From assembly GCF_024758505.1 (NCBI RefSeq), contig NZ_CP077970.1:6138001-6202000 (forward strand): a stretch of DNA of 64,000 bases, in the 5' to 3' direction. Positions within the stretch are counted from its first letter, which is position 1. Each line of letters opens with the position of its first letter. Positions 7,354-15,546 of the stretch are shown piece after piece. Origin of the DNA: Bradyrhizobium arachidis. Its GTDB lineage: Bacteria; Pseudomonadota; Alphaproteobacteria; Rhizobiales; Xanthobacteraceae. The notes beneath the pieces are model-generated. The model was not told the origin of the DNA and ran no database searches. It saw only the letters and a list, made by a program, of their open reading frames with translations. A program made the position numbers and the translations under genes.

Positions 7354-9562
7354 GGTCCGCCGCGGAGCTCCTGCGCTCGAAGTGAAAGGCCTCGACGTCT
7401 ATTACGGCCATTCGCATGCGCTGCAGGGCGTCGACCTGACGCTGGAGGCCGGCGTGTTTTCCGTGGTCGGCCGCAACGGCATGGGGAAAACCACGCTTTG
7501 CAAGGCCATCATGGGACTGGTCCCGGTCAGCGGCGGCTCGGTGCGCATCCGCGGCGAGGACATCACGCGGCGACCGCCGGCCCACATCGCGCGGCTCGGC
7601 GTCGGCTACGTACCGCAGGGACGCCGCCTGTGGCGCTCGCTCAGCGTCGACGAGCATCTACAGCTCGCCGCCGGCCTCCGACGCGGCGCCTGGACCGTCG
7701 AGCGCATCTACGACACGTTTCCCCGGCTTGCCGAGCGCAAGGATAACGGCGGCGGCCAGCTCTCCGGCGGCGAGCAGCAGATGCTCGCGATTTCGCGTGC
7801 GCTGCTGACCAATCCGCAACTCCTGATCATGGATGAGCCGACCGAGGGCCTCGCGCCGGTCATCGTCGCCCAGGTCGAGGAGATGCTGCTGCGGCTCGGC
7901 GAGGACGGCGACATGGCCGTACTCGTCATCGAGCAGAACATCGGCGTCGCCACCGCCGTCTCGCGCAACGTCGCGATCATGGTCAACGGCCGCATCAACC
8001 GCATCATCGACTCCGTGCGGCTCGCCGCCGACCGGGACTTGCAACAACGCCTGCTCGGCGTCGGCTTGCATGCGGAGCTCGAACCCGACGTCGATACCGC
8101 GCCGGCAGGCGCCGAGGCAAAGACCGCGCCGCAGGCCCCGCGCCCGGCCGGCCCAATCCGCATCTACATCTCGAACCCAACGCCGCCGACGCGCTGGTCG
8201 CAGCCGGTGCCGATCGCGCGCATCGAGGCCGCCGCGCGTACGCTTTCGACGCAAGTCGCCCGCCTCGACGAGACTGGGCGGCGCAAGCGCGAGCCGGTCG
8301 CAGCACAAACCTCGGGACCGCCGGTCGTCCTCGTCGTCGGCACGCTCGACACCAAGGGCACCGAACTCCGCTTCATCCGCGACATCATCGCGGGAAGTGG
8401 CTTGCGGACGCGGCTCGTCGACGTCTCGACCAGCGGCAAGCACTCCACCTGCGATGTCTCGGCACAGGAAATCGCGCTCAACCGCGGCCGCGGCGGCTCG
8501 GCCGTGTTCGGCCCCGACCGCGGCGTGGCCGTGACCGCGATGGCGGATGCCTTTGCCAACTGGATGCGACGCCAGGGAAACATCGCCGGCGCCATCTCGG
8601 CCGGCGGCTCGGGTGCAGCCTCGCTGGCCGCACCGGGCATGCGCACGCTTCCAGTCGGTGTTCCAAAACTGATCATCTCGTCGGTCGCATCCGGCGATGT
8701 CGGTCCCTATGTCGGTGCCGCCGACATCACCATGATGTACTCGGTCACCGACGTGCAGGGCCTCAACTCGATCTCGCGCGCGGTGCTGGCGAACGGAGCC
8801 AATGCGCTGGTCGGCATGGTGAAAGCACGTCTCGACCAGCGCGAGGCCCAGGAGCGCGTCGCAGGCGCCGCCCTGCCCTCGATCGGCATCACCATGTTCG
8901 GCGTGACGACGCCGGCCGTTCAGAAGATCGCGGCAGACCTGCGCGACGACTTTGAATGTCTCGTCTTCCACGCCACCGGCGTCGGTGGCCGCTCCATGGA
9001 AAAGCTCGTCGATTCTGGCCAGCTCGCCGGGGTGATCGATCTCACCACGACGGAGATCTGCGATCTCCTGATGGGCGGCGTGTTCCCCGCGACCGAGGAC
9101 CGTTTTGGCGCCGTCATCCGCAGCCGCATCCCCTATGTCGGCTCCGCCGGCGCGCTGGACATGGTCAACTTCGGCGCGCCCGACACTGTCCCGGAGCGCT
9201 ATCGCGGGCGCAAATTCCACGTCCACAATCCGCAGGTCACGCTGATGCGGACCACGGCGGACGAGAATGAGCGGATGGGCCGCTGGATCGGCGAAAAACT
9301 CAACCAGATGGATGGTCCCGTGCGCTTCTTCCTGCCCGAGGGCGGCGTGTCTGCCCTCGATGCAGCAGGCCAATCGTTCTGGGATCCCGAGGCCGACGCG
9401 GCGCTGTTCCGTGCGATCGAGCGCACGGTGCGGCAGACCAGAAATCGTCAGCTCATCCGCGTCAGGAAGAACATCAACGATCCCGAGTTCGCCGCCACCA
9501 TTGTCAGTGCGTTCCGAACATTGTTCGGCCGCACCGGGGCGCGCAGAAGACTAGCGAGGTGA
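7346..9562 (+). CDS. Fusion of LivF-type ABC ATPase with Tm-1-like (UPF0261) domain
   Basis: A 738-residue protein with two unrelated parts. Residues 1 to about 240 are a full LivF ATPase: Walker A GRNGMGKT at 42-49, signature LSGGEQQM, Walker B LLIMDEPTEGLAP, and switch region VIEQN. A linker rich in Ala and Pro follows (about 250-320). From about residue 325 to the end the protein matches the Tm-1-like/UPF0261 family, opening with VVLVVGTLDTKGTELRFI and continuing with the Gly-rich segment AGAISAGGSGAASLAAPGM. In plants, Tm-1 joins a UPF0261 domain to a TIM-barrel; here the TIM-barrel half is the next gene, three bases downstream. The role of the Tm-1 domain on a transporter ATPase is unknown. 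No frameshift or internal start suggests two proteins, but an internal start cannot be excluded. Confidence 0.93.
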   Translation: MNEVRRGAPALEVKGLDVYYGHSHALQGVDLTLEAGVFSVVGRNGMGKTTLCKAIMGLVPVSGGSVRIRGEDITRRPPAHIARLGVGYVPQGRRLWRSLSVDEHLQLAAGLRRGAWTVERIYDTFPRLAERKDNGGGQLSGGEQQMLAISRALLTNPQLLIMDEPTEGLAPVIVAQVEEMLLRLGEDGDMAVLVIEQNIGVATAVSRNVAIMVNGRINRIIDSVRLAADRDLQQRLLGVGLHAELEPDVDTAPAGAEAKTAPQAPRPAGPIRIYISNPTPPTRWSQPVPIARIEAAARTLSTQVARLDETGRRKREPVAAQTSGPPVVLVVGTLDTKGTELRFIRDIIAGSGLRTRLVDVSTSGKHSTCDVSAQEIALNRGRGGSAVFGPDRGVAVTAMADAFANWMRRQGNIAGAISAGGSGAASLAAPGMRTLPVGVPKLIISSVASGDVGPYVGAADITMMYSVTDVQGLNSISRAVLANGANALVGMVKARLDQREAQERVAGAALPSIGITMFGVTTPAVQKIAADLRDDFECLVFHATGVGGRSMEKLVDSGQLAGVIDLTTTEICDLLMGGVFPATEDRFGAVIRSRIPYVGSAGALDMVNFGAPDTVPERYRGRKFHVHNPQVTLMRTTADENERMGRWIGEKLNQMDGPVRFFLPEGGVSALDAAGQSFWDPEADAALFRAIERTVRQTRNRQLIRVRKNINDPEFAATIVSAFRTLFGRTGARRRLAR

Positions 9563-9565
9563 CCG

Positions 9566-10399
9566 ATGGCGAGGTTTGAACGCGCTGCTCTCCTGAAGAA
9601 GTTTCGCGACATGGCCAGGCGCGGCGAGCCGATCGTCGGTGGCGGGGCCGGTACCGGCTTGTCGGCCAAATGCGAGGAGGCCGGCGGCGTCGATCTCATC
9701 GTGATCTACAATTCCGGCCGCTATCGCATGGCCGGGCGCGGCTCGCTCGCGGGACTGATGCCTTATGGCGACGCCAACGCCATCGTCCTGGAGATGGCCG
9801 GCGAAGTTCTTCCCGTCGTGACCAAGACGCCGGTGCTCGCAGGCGTCAACGGCACCGATCCGTTCCGCGACATGGACGTATTCCTAGACCAGTTGAAGGC
9901 CATCGGCTTCGCAGGCGTCCAGAACTTCCCGACCGTCGGCCTGATCGACGGCACCTTCCGCGCCAATCTCGAAGAGACCGGCATGTCATACGCGCTCGAG
10001 ATCGACATGATCGCAAAGGCGCATGACAAGGACATGCTGACCACGCCCTACGTGTTCAGCGAGAAGGAAGCCGCCGCGATGGCGATCGCAGGGGCCGACA
10101 TCATCGTCTGCCACATGGGGCTGACGACCGGCGGCACGATCGGCGCGCAAACCGCGCTCAAGCTGCAGGATTGTCCCGCGCAGATCGACACCTGGGCCTC
10201 CGCCGCACTGAGCGTCAATCCGGACATCCTGGTGCTGGCCCATGGCGGCCCGATCGCGGATCCGGCGGACGCGGATTTCATCATGAAGAGCACAAGTCAC
10301 TGCCACGGCTTCTACGGCGCGTCCTCGATGGAGCGACTGCCCGTGGAGCGGGCGCTGACGGATCAGGTGCGTCAATTCAAGGCGATCGGCGCGCGATAA
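9566..10399 (+). CDS. Phosphoenolpyruvate hydrolase-like TIM-barrel protein (Tm-1 C-terminal domain family)
   Basis: A 277-residue soluble protein starting three bases after the LivF/Tm-1 fusion. It resembles the stand-alone TIM-barrel family annotated as phosphoenolpyruvate hydrolase-like, which corresponds to the C-terminal half of plant Tm-1. Visible landmarks are [54 protein letters not shown] and the late segment [13 protein letters not shown], typical of a phosphate-binding barrel. The substrate is not established for the family. Its position beside the UPF0261 domain suggests the two act as a complex, possibly processing the imported compound. Confidence 0.85.
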   Translation: MARFERAALLKKFRDMARRGEPIVGGGAGTGLSAKCEEAGGVDLIVIYNSGRYRMAGRGSLAGLMPYGDANAIVLEMAGEVLPVVTKTPVLAGVNGTDPFRDMDVFLDQLKAIGFAGVQNFPTVGLIDGTFRANLEETGMSYALEIDMIAKAHDKDMLTTPYVFSEKEAAAMAIAGADIIVCHMGLTTGGTIGAQTALKLQDCPAQIDTWASAALSVNPDILVLAHGGPIADPADADFIMKSTSHCHGFYGASSMERLPVERALTDQVRQFKAIGAR

Positions 10400-10425
10400 C
10401 GCCGGAACGTTTGAGGGAGGGAAAG

Positions 10426-13335
10426 ATGTCAGGGATATTGGTCGGTGAATTGATCCTCTGGCTGATCGTCGCGATCGTCGTGATCGTGGTTGGCGTCTAC
10501 ATCGTGAACTGGCTCTACCACCGCTCCTCCAAGGAGGTGTCCTTCGTCCGGACCGGCTTCCTGGGCGAGCGCGTGGTGATCAATGGCGGCGCTTTCGTGC
10601 TGCCGTTCATCCACGACTATACGCCGGTCAACATGAACGTGCTGCCGATGGGCATCGTGCGGTCCCGGCAGGACGCCGTGATCACCCGCGACCGCATGCG
10701 TGTCGACATCGAAGCCGACTTTTACGTCCGCGTGCAGGCGAGCCGCGAAGCCGTCTCCATCGCCGCCGCCACGCTCGGCCGCCGCACCATGGAGCCGGAG
10801 CAGCTCCACGCGCTGCTGGCCGGCAAATTCATATCCGCGATCCGATCGGTTGCCTCCGAGATGACCCTGGAGCAGATGCACGAGCAGCGCGGCGAATACG
10901 TCGCCCGCGTCAAGGCCAACGCGGCCGAGGCGCTTGCGCAGAACGGCCTCGAGTTGGAGTCGGTCGCCATCACCGATCTCGACCAGACCGACCTCGAGTT
11001 TTTCAACCCGTCGAACCGGTTCGACGCCGAAGGTCTGACCCGCCTGATGGAGGATATCGAGGCCAAGCGAAAGCTGCGCAACGACATCGAGCAGGACTCG
11101 ATGATCAAGATCCGCTCCCGCAATCTCGAGGCCGAACGGCAGGCGCTGGAGATCGAGCGCGAGAGCGAGACGGCCCGCCTCGAGCAGGAACGCGACATCG
11201 AGATGCGCCGCGCCCTGCAGCGCACCGAGGTCGCCCGCGAACGCGCGCTGCGCGAGACCGAGGCCGAGCAGGCCCAGATCTCCGCCCGCGAAGCCATCGA
11301 GAAGGCGCGCATCGCCAACGACCAGGCGATCGCAGAAGCTCGCATCGCCTCCGAGCGCGAGACCCGCCAGAAGGAGATCGAGCGGACCCGTACCATCGAA
11401 GAGAAGGAACTGCTGGCGCGCGAGGAGGTCGAAAAGACCCGGATTGCGAACCAGCGCTCGATCGACACGACCCGTATCGCTTCGGAGCGCGAAGTGCGCC
11501 AACGCGAGATCGAGCGGATGCGCACGGTCGAGGAAGCCGAGATCGCGGCACGCGAGGCGATCGAAAAGGCGCGCATCCAGCAGGATCGCGTCGTCACCGA
11601 CGCGCGCATCGCCAACGAGGAGGAGACAAGGCGCCGCGAGATCGAGCGGACGCGCGCGGTGGACGAGGCCGAAATCGCCGCCCGCGAGGCGACCGAAAAG
11701 GCCCGCATCGCCCAGACCATGATCGTCAATGTCGAGCGCATCTCCTCGGACGAGCGCACCCGCGCGCTGGAGATCCAGCAGGTGCGCACCATCCAGGAGG
11801 CCGAGATCGAGGCGCAGCGCGCGGTCGAGGCCGCGCGTATCGCTCGCGAGCGGACCCTCGCCGCCGAGCGCATCGCGGCCGAGCAGAACACGCGCCAACT
11901 GGAGATCGAACGCAACCAGTCGCTGGACGTCGCCGGCATCGTCGCGCGCGAGGCCACGGAAGCCTCCCGCATCGCGCAGGAGGAGCGCGTCCGCTCGCTG
12001 GAGATCGCCCGCAACCGCGCCGTCGAGGAAGCCGACATCGCCGCCCGCGAAGCGATCGAGGCCGCACGCATTGCGCAGGAGAAGGCAGTTGCTGCGGAAC
12101 GAATCCAGGCCGATCGGGATACCAAGGCGCTCGAAATCGAGCGCACCGCGGCGATCGAAGCCGCCGATCTCAAGCGGCGCGATGTCATCGAACGCCAGCG
12201 CATCGGCGTCGACCTCGCACTCGAATCCGAGCGGATCACCTCGTCGAAGAAGCGCGAGGTGCTCAATATCGAGCAGAAGAAGGCGATCGAGATCGCCGAC
12301 GAGGACCGCGTCATTGCGCTCTCCACAAAGCGCTCTGAACGAATCGACGCCGACAGCCGGGTCAAGCAGGCCGAGATTGTCGCGCGAAAGGAAGTCGAGA
12401 CGACCGACGTCTCGCGCGAGCAGGCGCTGGAAGCCGCTCGCATCGAGCGCCGCCGTTCGATCGAGCAGCTCGAAGTCGCCCGCGTCCAGTCGCTCCAGGA
12501 GGCCGAGATCGCCTCCCGCGAGGAAGTCGAGCGTGCCCGCATCGCGTCTGATCGCGGCCTCGACGAGGCCCGTGTCGGCCGCGAGCGCGAGCTGCGCAAG
12601 CTCGAAGTCAACCGCGAGAAGGAGGTCGAAACCGTCCTGATGGAGAAGGCGATTGCGATCCACCTGAAGTCGCTGGAAGAATCCGCGGCCAAGGCCTCGG
12701 CCGAGGAAGCACGGATGCGCGCGACGGAGGCCAGCGAGCGCGTCATCACCGCACGCGAAAGCGAGATCGCCAAGCGCCGCAAGACAGTGGAGATCCTGAT
12801 CGCCGAGAAGCAGGCTGAGGAAACGCGCATCGCCGCGGAAGCCGAGCGTGTTCGCGCCGCCGTGGAAGCAGAGGCTCAGCGCCTATTGAACGAGGCCGAG
12901 AACGTTCTTACCGATCAGGCCCGCTACTCGCTGTTCCGCAGAAAGCTGCTCGACCGCATCGAGGGCATCGTCCGCGAGAGCGTCAAACCGATGGAGAAGA
13001 TCGAGGGCATCCGCATCCTCCAGGTCGACGGCCTCAACGGTGGCGGCAATGGCGGTGGCGGCGGCCGCAGCGCCACCGATGAGGTGATCGACTCGGCGCT
13101 GCGCTACCGCGTGCAGGCGCCGCTGATCGACTCGATCCTGTCGGATATCGGCGTCGAGGGCGGCAGCCTCGCAAAGATGCCGGGCCTGATCCGCGAGGCC
13201 CGCGACATGCAGGGCATCAAGGATTCCGCCCGCAAGAGCGGCGGTGGCGGCGGTGGCGATAAGCCGGCCGGCCCGGCCGCTCCCTCCGCTGGAGGCGAGC
13301 CGCCGGCCGAGCGCGGTCCACGGAAGAAAAGCTGA
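10426..13335 (+). CDS. Giant SPFH/flotillin-like membrane protein with 44-residue coiled-coil repeats
   Basis: A 969-residue protein; the ATG at 10426 follows a GAGGGAGGG site. Residues about 5-28 form one membrane helix. Residues about 35-230 are an SPFH (band 7) domain, with VSFVRTGFLGERVVINGG at its start. From residue 287 to 740 the chain consists of repeats of 44 residues: units start at 287, 331, 375, 419, 463, 540, 584, 653 and 697, with one 33-residue unit at 507 and a 25-residue spacer at 628. A typical unit runs AREAIEKARI, then ARIASERETR, EIERTR and EEAEIA. Because 44 and 33 are multiples of 11, this suggests a hendecad coiled coil. The C-terminus has Gly-rich linkers and a basic tail. 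Flotillins scaffold membrane domains, so it may organise the neighbouring transporter or hydroxylase. Confidence 0.9.
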   Translation: MSGILVGELILWLIVAIVVIVVGVYIVNWLYHRSSKEVSFVRTGFLGERVVINGGAFVLPFIHDYTPVNMNVLPMGIVRSRQDAVITRDRMRVDIEADFYVRVQASREAVSIAAATLGRRTMEPEQLHALLAGKFISAIRSVASEMTLEQMHEQRGEYVARVKANAAEALAQNGLELESVAITDLDQTDLEFFNPSNRFDAEGLTRLMEDIEAKRKLRNDIEQDSMIKIRSRNLEAERQALEIERESETARLEQERDIEMRRALQRTEVARERALRETEAEQAQISAREAIEKARIANDQAIAEARIASERETRQKEIERTRTIEEKELLAREEVEKTRIANQRSIDTTRIASEREVRQREIERMRTVEEAEIAAREAIEKARIQQDRVVTDARIANEEETRRREIERTRAVDEAEIAAREATEKARIAQTMIVNVERISSDERTRALEIQQVRTIQEAEIEAQRAVEAARIARERTLAAERIAAEQNTRQLEIERNQSLDVAGIVAREATEASRIAQEERVRSLEIARNRAVEEADIAAREAIEAARIAQEKAVAAERIQADRDTKALEIERTAAIEAADLKRRDVIERQRIGVDLALESERITSSKKREVLNIEQKKAIEIADEDRVIALSTKRSERIDADSRVKQAEIVARKEVETTDVSREQALEAARIERRRSIEQLEVARVQSLQEAEIASREEVERARIASDRGLDEARVGRERELRKLEVNREKEVETVLMEKAIAIHLKSLEESAAKASAEEARMRATEASERVITARESEIAKRRKTVEILIAEKQAEETRIAAEAERVRAAVEAEAQRLLNEAENVLTDQARYSLFRRKLLDRIEGIVRESVKPMEKIEGIRILQVDGLNGGGNGGGGGRSATDEVIDSALRYRVQAPLIDSILSDIGVEGGSLAKMPGLIREARDMQGIKDSARKSGGGGGGDKPAGPAAPSAGGEPPAERGPRKKS

Positions 13336-13347
13336 GGATTTAGGTTC

Positions 13348-13785
13348 ATGGCCCGCGTCTACGTCTCCACCGTCGTCAATGCCCGTAACGACCGCGTCTG
13401 GGCGCGGGTGCGCGACTTCAACGGCATGCCGAACTGGCATCCCGCGATTGCGGAAAGCCGCATCGAGGGCGGTGAGCCCTCGGACAAGATCGGCTGCGTC
13501 AGGGATTTTCGCCTGCGCAACGGTGATCGCATCCGAGAGAAGCTGCTTGGCCTCTCCGACTACGACATGTTCTGCACCTACTCGATCCTGGAATCCCCGA
13601 TGGGCGTCGAGAACTACGTCGCGACGCTTCGGCTCACACCCGTCACCGATGGCGACCAGACATTTATGGAATGGACCGCCGAATTCGACTGCGCGCCGGA
13701 ACGGGAAGCGGAACTGGTCGGCAATATCGGCGGCGGCGTGTTCCAGGGTGGGTTCGATGCCCTGAAGCGTGTGTTCGGAGGCTAA
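13348..13785 (+). CDS. SRPBCC family protein (first of a tandem pair)
   Basis: A 145-residue protein of the START/Bet v 1-like SRPBCC superfamily, which binds hydrophobic ligands. It begins with a beta strand and the helical segment VWARVRDFNGMPNWHPAI, then SDKIGCVRDFRLRNGDRIREKL, and ends with the long C-terminal helix expected of the fold. SRPBCC proteins (CoxG) occur in CO-dehydrogenase-like gene clusters, where CoxG tethers the enzyme to the membrane. This copy has no C-terminal membrane segment. It shares many motifs with the next gene and is probably its duplicate. Confidence 0.85.
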   Translation: MARVYVSTVVNARNDRVWARVRDFNGMPNWHPAIAESRIEGGEPSDKIGCVRDFRLRNGDRIREKLLGLSDYDMFCTYSILESPMGVENYVATLRLTPVTDGDQTFMEWTAEFDCAPEREAELVGNIGGGVFQGGFDALKRVFGG

Positions 13786-13787
13786 CC

Positions 13788-14231
13788 GTGCCGCATATCG
13801 TCAAAAGCACGATCCTTAACGCACCGACGGACGCAGTGTGGAACGTGCTGCGCGATTTCAACGGCCATGATCGCTGGCATCCGGCGGTCGCAACCTCGAC
13901 GATCGAGCGGGCGCAGTCATCGGACAAGATCGGCTGCATCAGGCGCTTCAAGCTCAGGGACGGCGCGGAGCTGCGCGAGCAATTGTTGGCGCTGTCCGAC
14001 CTCGAACAGTCCTTCAGCTACTGCCTGCTCGATACGCCAGTGCCGATGTTCAACTACGTGGCCCATGTCCGCCTGCTGCCGGTGACCGATGGCGACCGCA
14101 CCTTCTGGCACTGGGAGTCGCGCTTCACCACAAAACCGGAAGACCGGGACCGCATCACCCACATGGTCTCCGAGGATATTTACCAGGCCGGATTCGAGGC
14201 CATCCGCCGCCATTTGAAGGAGGCCGCTTAA
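13788..14231 (+). CDS. SRPBCC family protein (second of a tandem pair)
   Basis: A 147-residue protein starting at the GTG at 13788, two bases after the previous stop codon. It repeats the landmarks of its neighbour: LRDFNGHDRWHPAV, SSDKIGCIRRFKLRDG and VTDGDRTFWHWE. The pair therefore looks like a local tandem duplication that diverged to roughly half identity by eye. As a Bet v 1-like fold it should bind a hydrophobic ligand or act like CoxG in assembling the molybdenum enzyme encoded directly downstream. No membrane segment is visible. Confidence 0.85.
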   Translation: MPHIVKSTILNAPTDAVWNVLRDFNGHDRWHPAVATSTIERAQSSDKIGCIRRFKLRDGAELREQLLALSDLEQSFSYCLLDTPVPMFNYVAHVRLLPVTDGDRTFWHWESRFTTKPEDRDRITHMVSEDIYQAGFEAIRRHLKEAA

Positions 14232-14233
14232 TC

Positions 14234-15052
14234 ATGGCTGTCACGGTCAAGACCTTTGCCAGCTCGAACGAGGCTGCGACGGCGCTGTCGTCCGATCGCA
14301 CCGCGCGCTATCTCGGCGGCGGCACGCTGGTGATGCGAGCGCTCAACGAGGGCGACGTCTCGATCTCGACCGTCGTCCGTGCCAGCGACCAGGCGCTGAC
14401 CCGGATAGACGCGTCCGGCCCCCGGATCACGCTGGGCGCCGGCGTCACCTTCGCGCGCGTCCTCGCTGAGCGCGATCTCGCCTTCCTGCATGCCCCTGCC
14501 CGCTCGATCGGTGGCCCGGCCGTGCGCAACATGGGCACTGTCGGCGGCAATCTCTTTGCTCCAAACCCCTACGGCGACTTTGCCGTGGCGCTGCTCGCGC
14601 TCGATGCCACGGTGGCCGTGCAAGGCGGCTTTGGGTCCCGCGACATCGCGATCGAGGAGTTTTTGCAATCCCGCGAGCGGCAATCCGGTGCGCTGGTGCT
14701 GTCAGTGTCCTGCACGCGGCCGGCAAGCGCGGATGCCTTCCGCTACCGCAAGGTCGCGCGCATCAAGCCGAAGGGCGGCTCGGTCATCACGCTCGCGGCG
14801 CATCTGCCGATCAGCGGCGGGCGCATCGCCGGCGCGCGCATTGCGCTCGGCTCGATGGCGCCGACCCAGATCCGCGCCAAGGCCGCCGAGCGCGCGCTGG
14901 AGGGACGCGTCCTCGATGCAGCAACCATTGCTGCCGCGGCATCCGCCGTCACCGAGGGAACGGCGCCCTCCGACAATGCGCTCGGCAGCGCCTGGTATCG
15001 CCGTGAGATCGTGGGCGTGCATCTGCGTCGCCTTCTGTCCGGTCAGGAATAG
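14234..15052 (+). CDS. Molybdenum hydroxylase FAD-binding subunit (CoxM/XdhB-like)
   Basis: A 272-residue medium subunit of the xanthine dehydrogenase/CO dehydrogenase family. The FAD-binding motifs are YLGGGTLVMRA near residue 30 and AVRNMGTVGGNLF near residue 95. The C-terminal CO_deh_flav_C region follows, with RIKPKGGSVITLAA. It carries electrons from the 2Fe-2S subunit encoded next to an external acceptor through FAD. It starts two bases after the SRPBCC stop codon. The gene order FAD, iron-sulfur, molybdopterin is that of coxMSL. Confidence 0.92.
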   Translation: MAVTVKTFASSNEAATALSSDRTARYLGGGTLVMRALNEGDVSISTVVRASDQALTRIDASGPRITLGAGVTFARVLAERDLAFLHAPARSIGGPAVRNMGTVGGNLFAPNPYGDFAVALLALDATVAVQGGFGSRDIAIEEFLQSRERQSGALVLSVSCTRPASADAFRYRKVARIKPKGGSVITLAAHLPISGGRIAGARIALGSMAPTQIRAKAAERALEGRVLDAATIAAAASAVTEGTAPSDNALGSAWYRREIVGVHLRRLLSGQE

Positions 15053-15058
15053 ATCGTC

Positions 15059-15535
15059 ATGTCAAAAACGCCCCTGCAATTTCGTCACAACGGCCGCGAC
15101 GTCGCGATCTTCGTCGATGGCGGCACCAACCTGCTGGTCGCCCTGCGCGAGCTGATCGGCGACATGACGCCCAAATTCGGTTGCGGCCAGGGCGGCTGCG
15201 GCACGTGCAGCGTGCTGATCGACGGCGAACTTCACCTCTCCTGCCTGACGCTGGCCGAAACCGTCGCCGGCCGTTCCGTCGAGACACTCGACGGCATGAA
15301 GCAGGGACCGAACCTGCATCCGCTGCAACGCGCCTTCGCCGACGCCTTTGCCGCCCAGTGCGGCTATTGCACGCCGGGCATGCTGATGGCGGCAAAGGCC
15401 CTGCTCGACCGCAATCCGTCGCCGAGCCGGGCCGACGTCGTCGAGGCCATCTCCGGCAACATCTGCCGGTGCACGGGCTACGAATCCATCATCAACGCCA
15501 TCCTCGCCGCCTCGGGCGGCCGGGCCAGCGCCTAG
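15059..15535 (+). CDS. Molybdenum hydroxylase 2Fe-2S subunit (CoxS-like)
   Basis: A 158-residue small subunit with both expected iron-sulfur centres. The N-terminal plant-type ferredoxin domain has Cys 42, 47 and 50 in CGQGGCGTC and a fourth Cys near residue 62. The C-terminal four-helix domain has Cys 101 and 104 in CGYCTPGM and Cys 136 and 138 in NICRCTGY. It links the molybdenum centre to the FAD subunit. All cluster ligands are present, so the enzyme should be redox-competent. Confidence 0.95.
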   Translation: MSKTPLQFRHNGRDVAIFVDGGTNLLVALRELIGDMTPKFGCGQGGCGTCSVLIDGELHLSCLTLAETVAGRSVETLDGMKQGPNLHPLQRAFADAFAAQCGYCTPGMLMAAKALLDRNPSPSRADVVEAISGNICRCTGYESIINAILAASGGRASA

Positions 15536-15546
15536 AGGACCTCGTC

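Noticed and set aside
11284..12645. CRISPR-like or satellite repeat because of the 132-base periodicity
   Set aside because: The repeat stays in frame inside a coding sequence, has no unique spacers, and diverges as protein repeats do.
10429..12830. Very long open frames on the minus strand opposite the flotillin-like gene
   Set aside because: They arise because the plus-strand gene is built of GC-rich Arg/Glu/Ala codons whose complements lack stop codons. Their translations are low-complexity, and the plus-strand protein has a clear SPFH domain and ribosome site.
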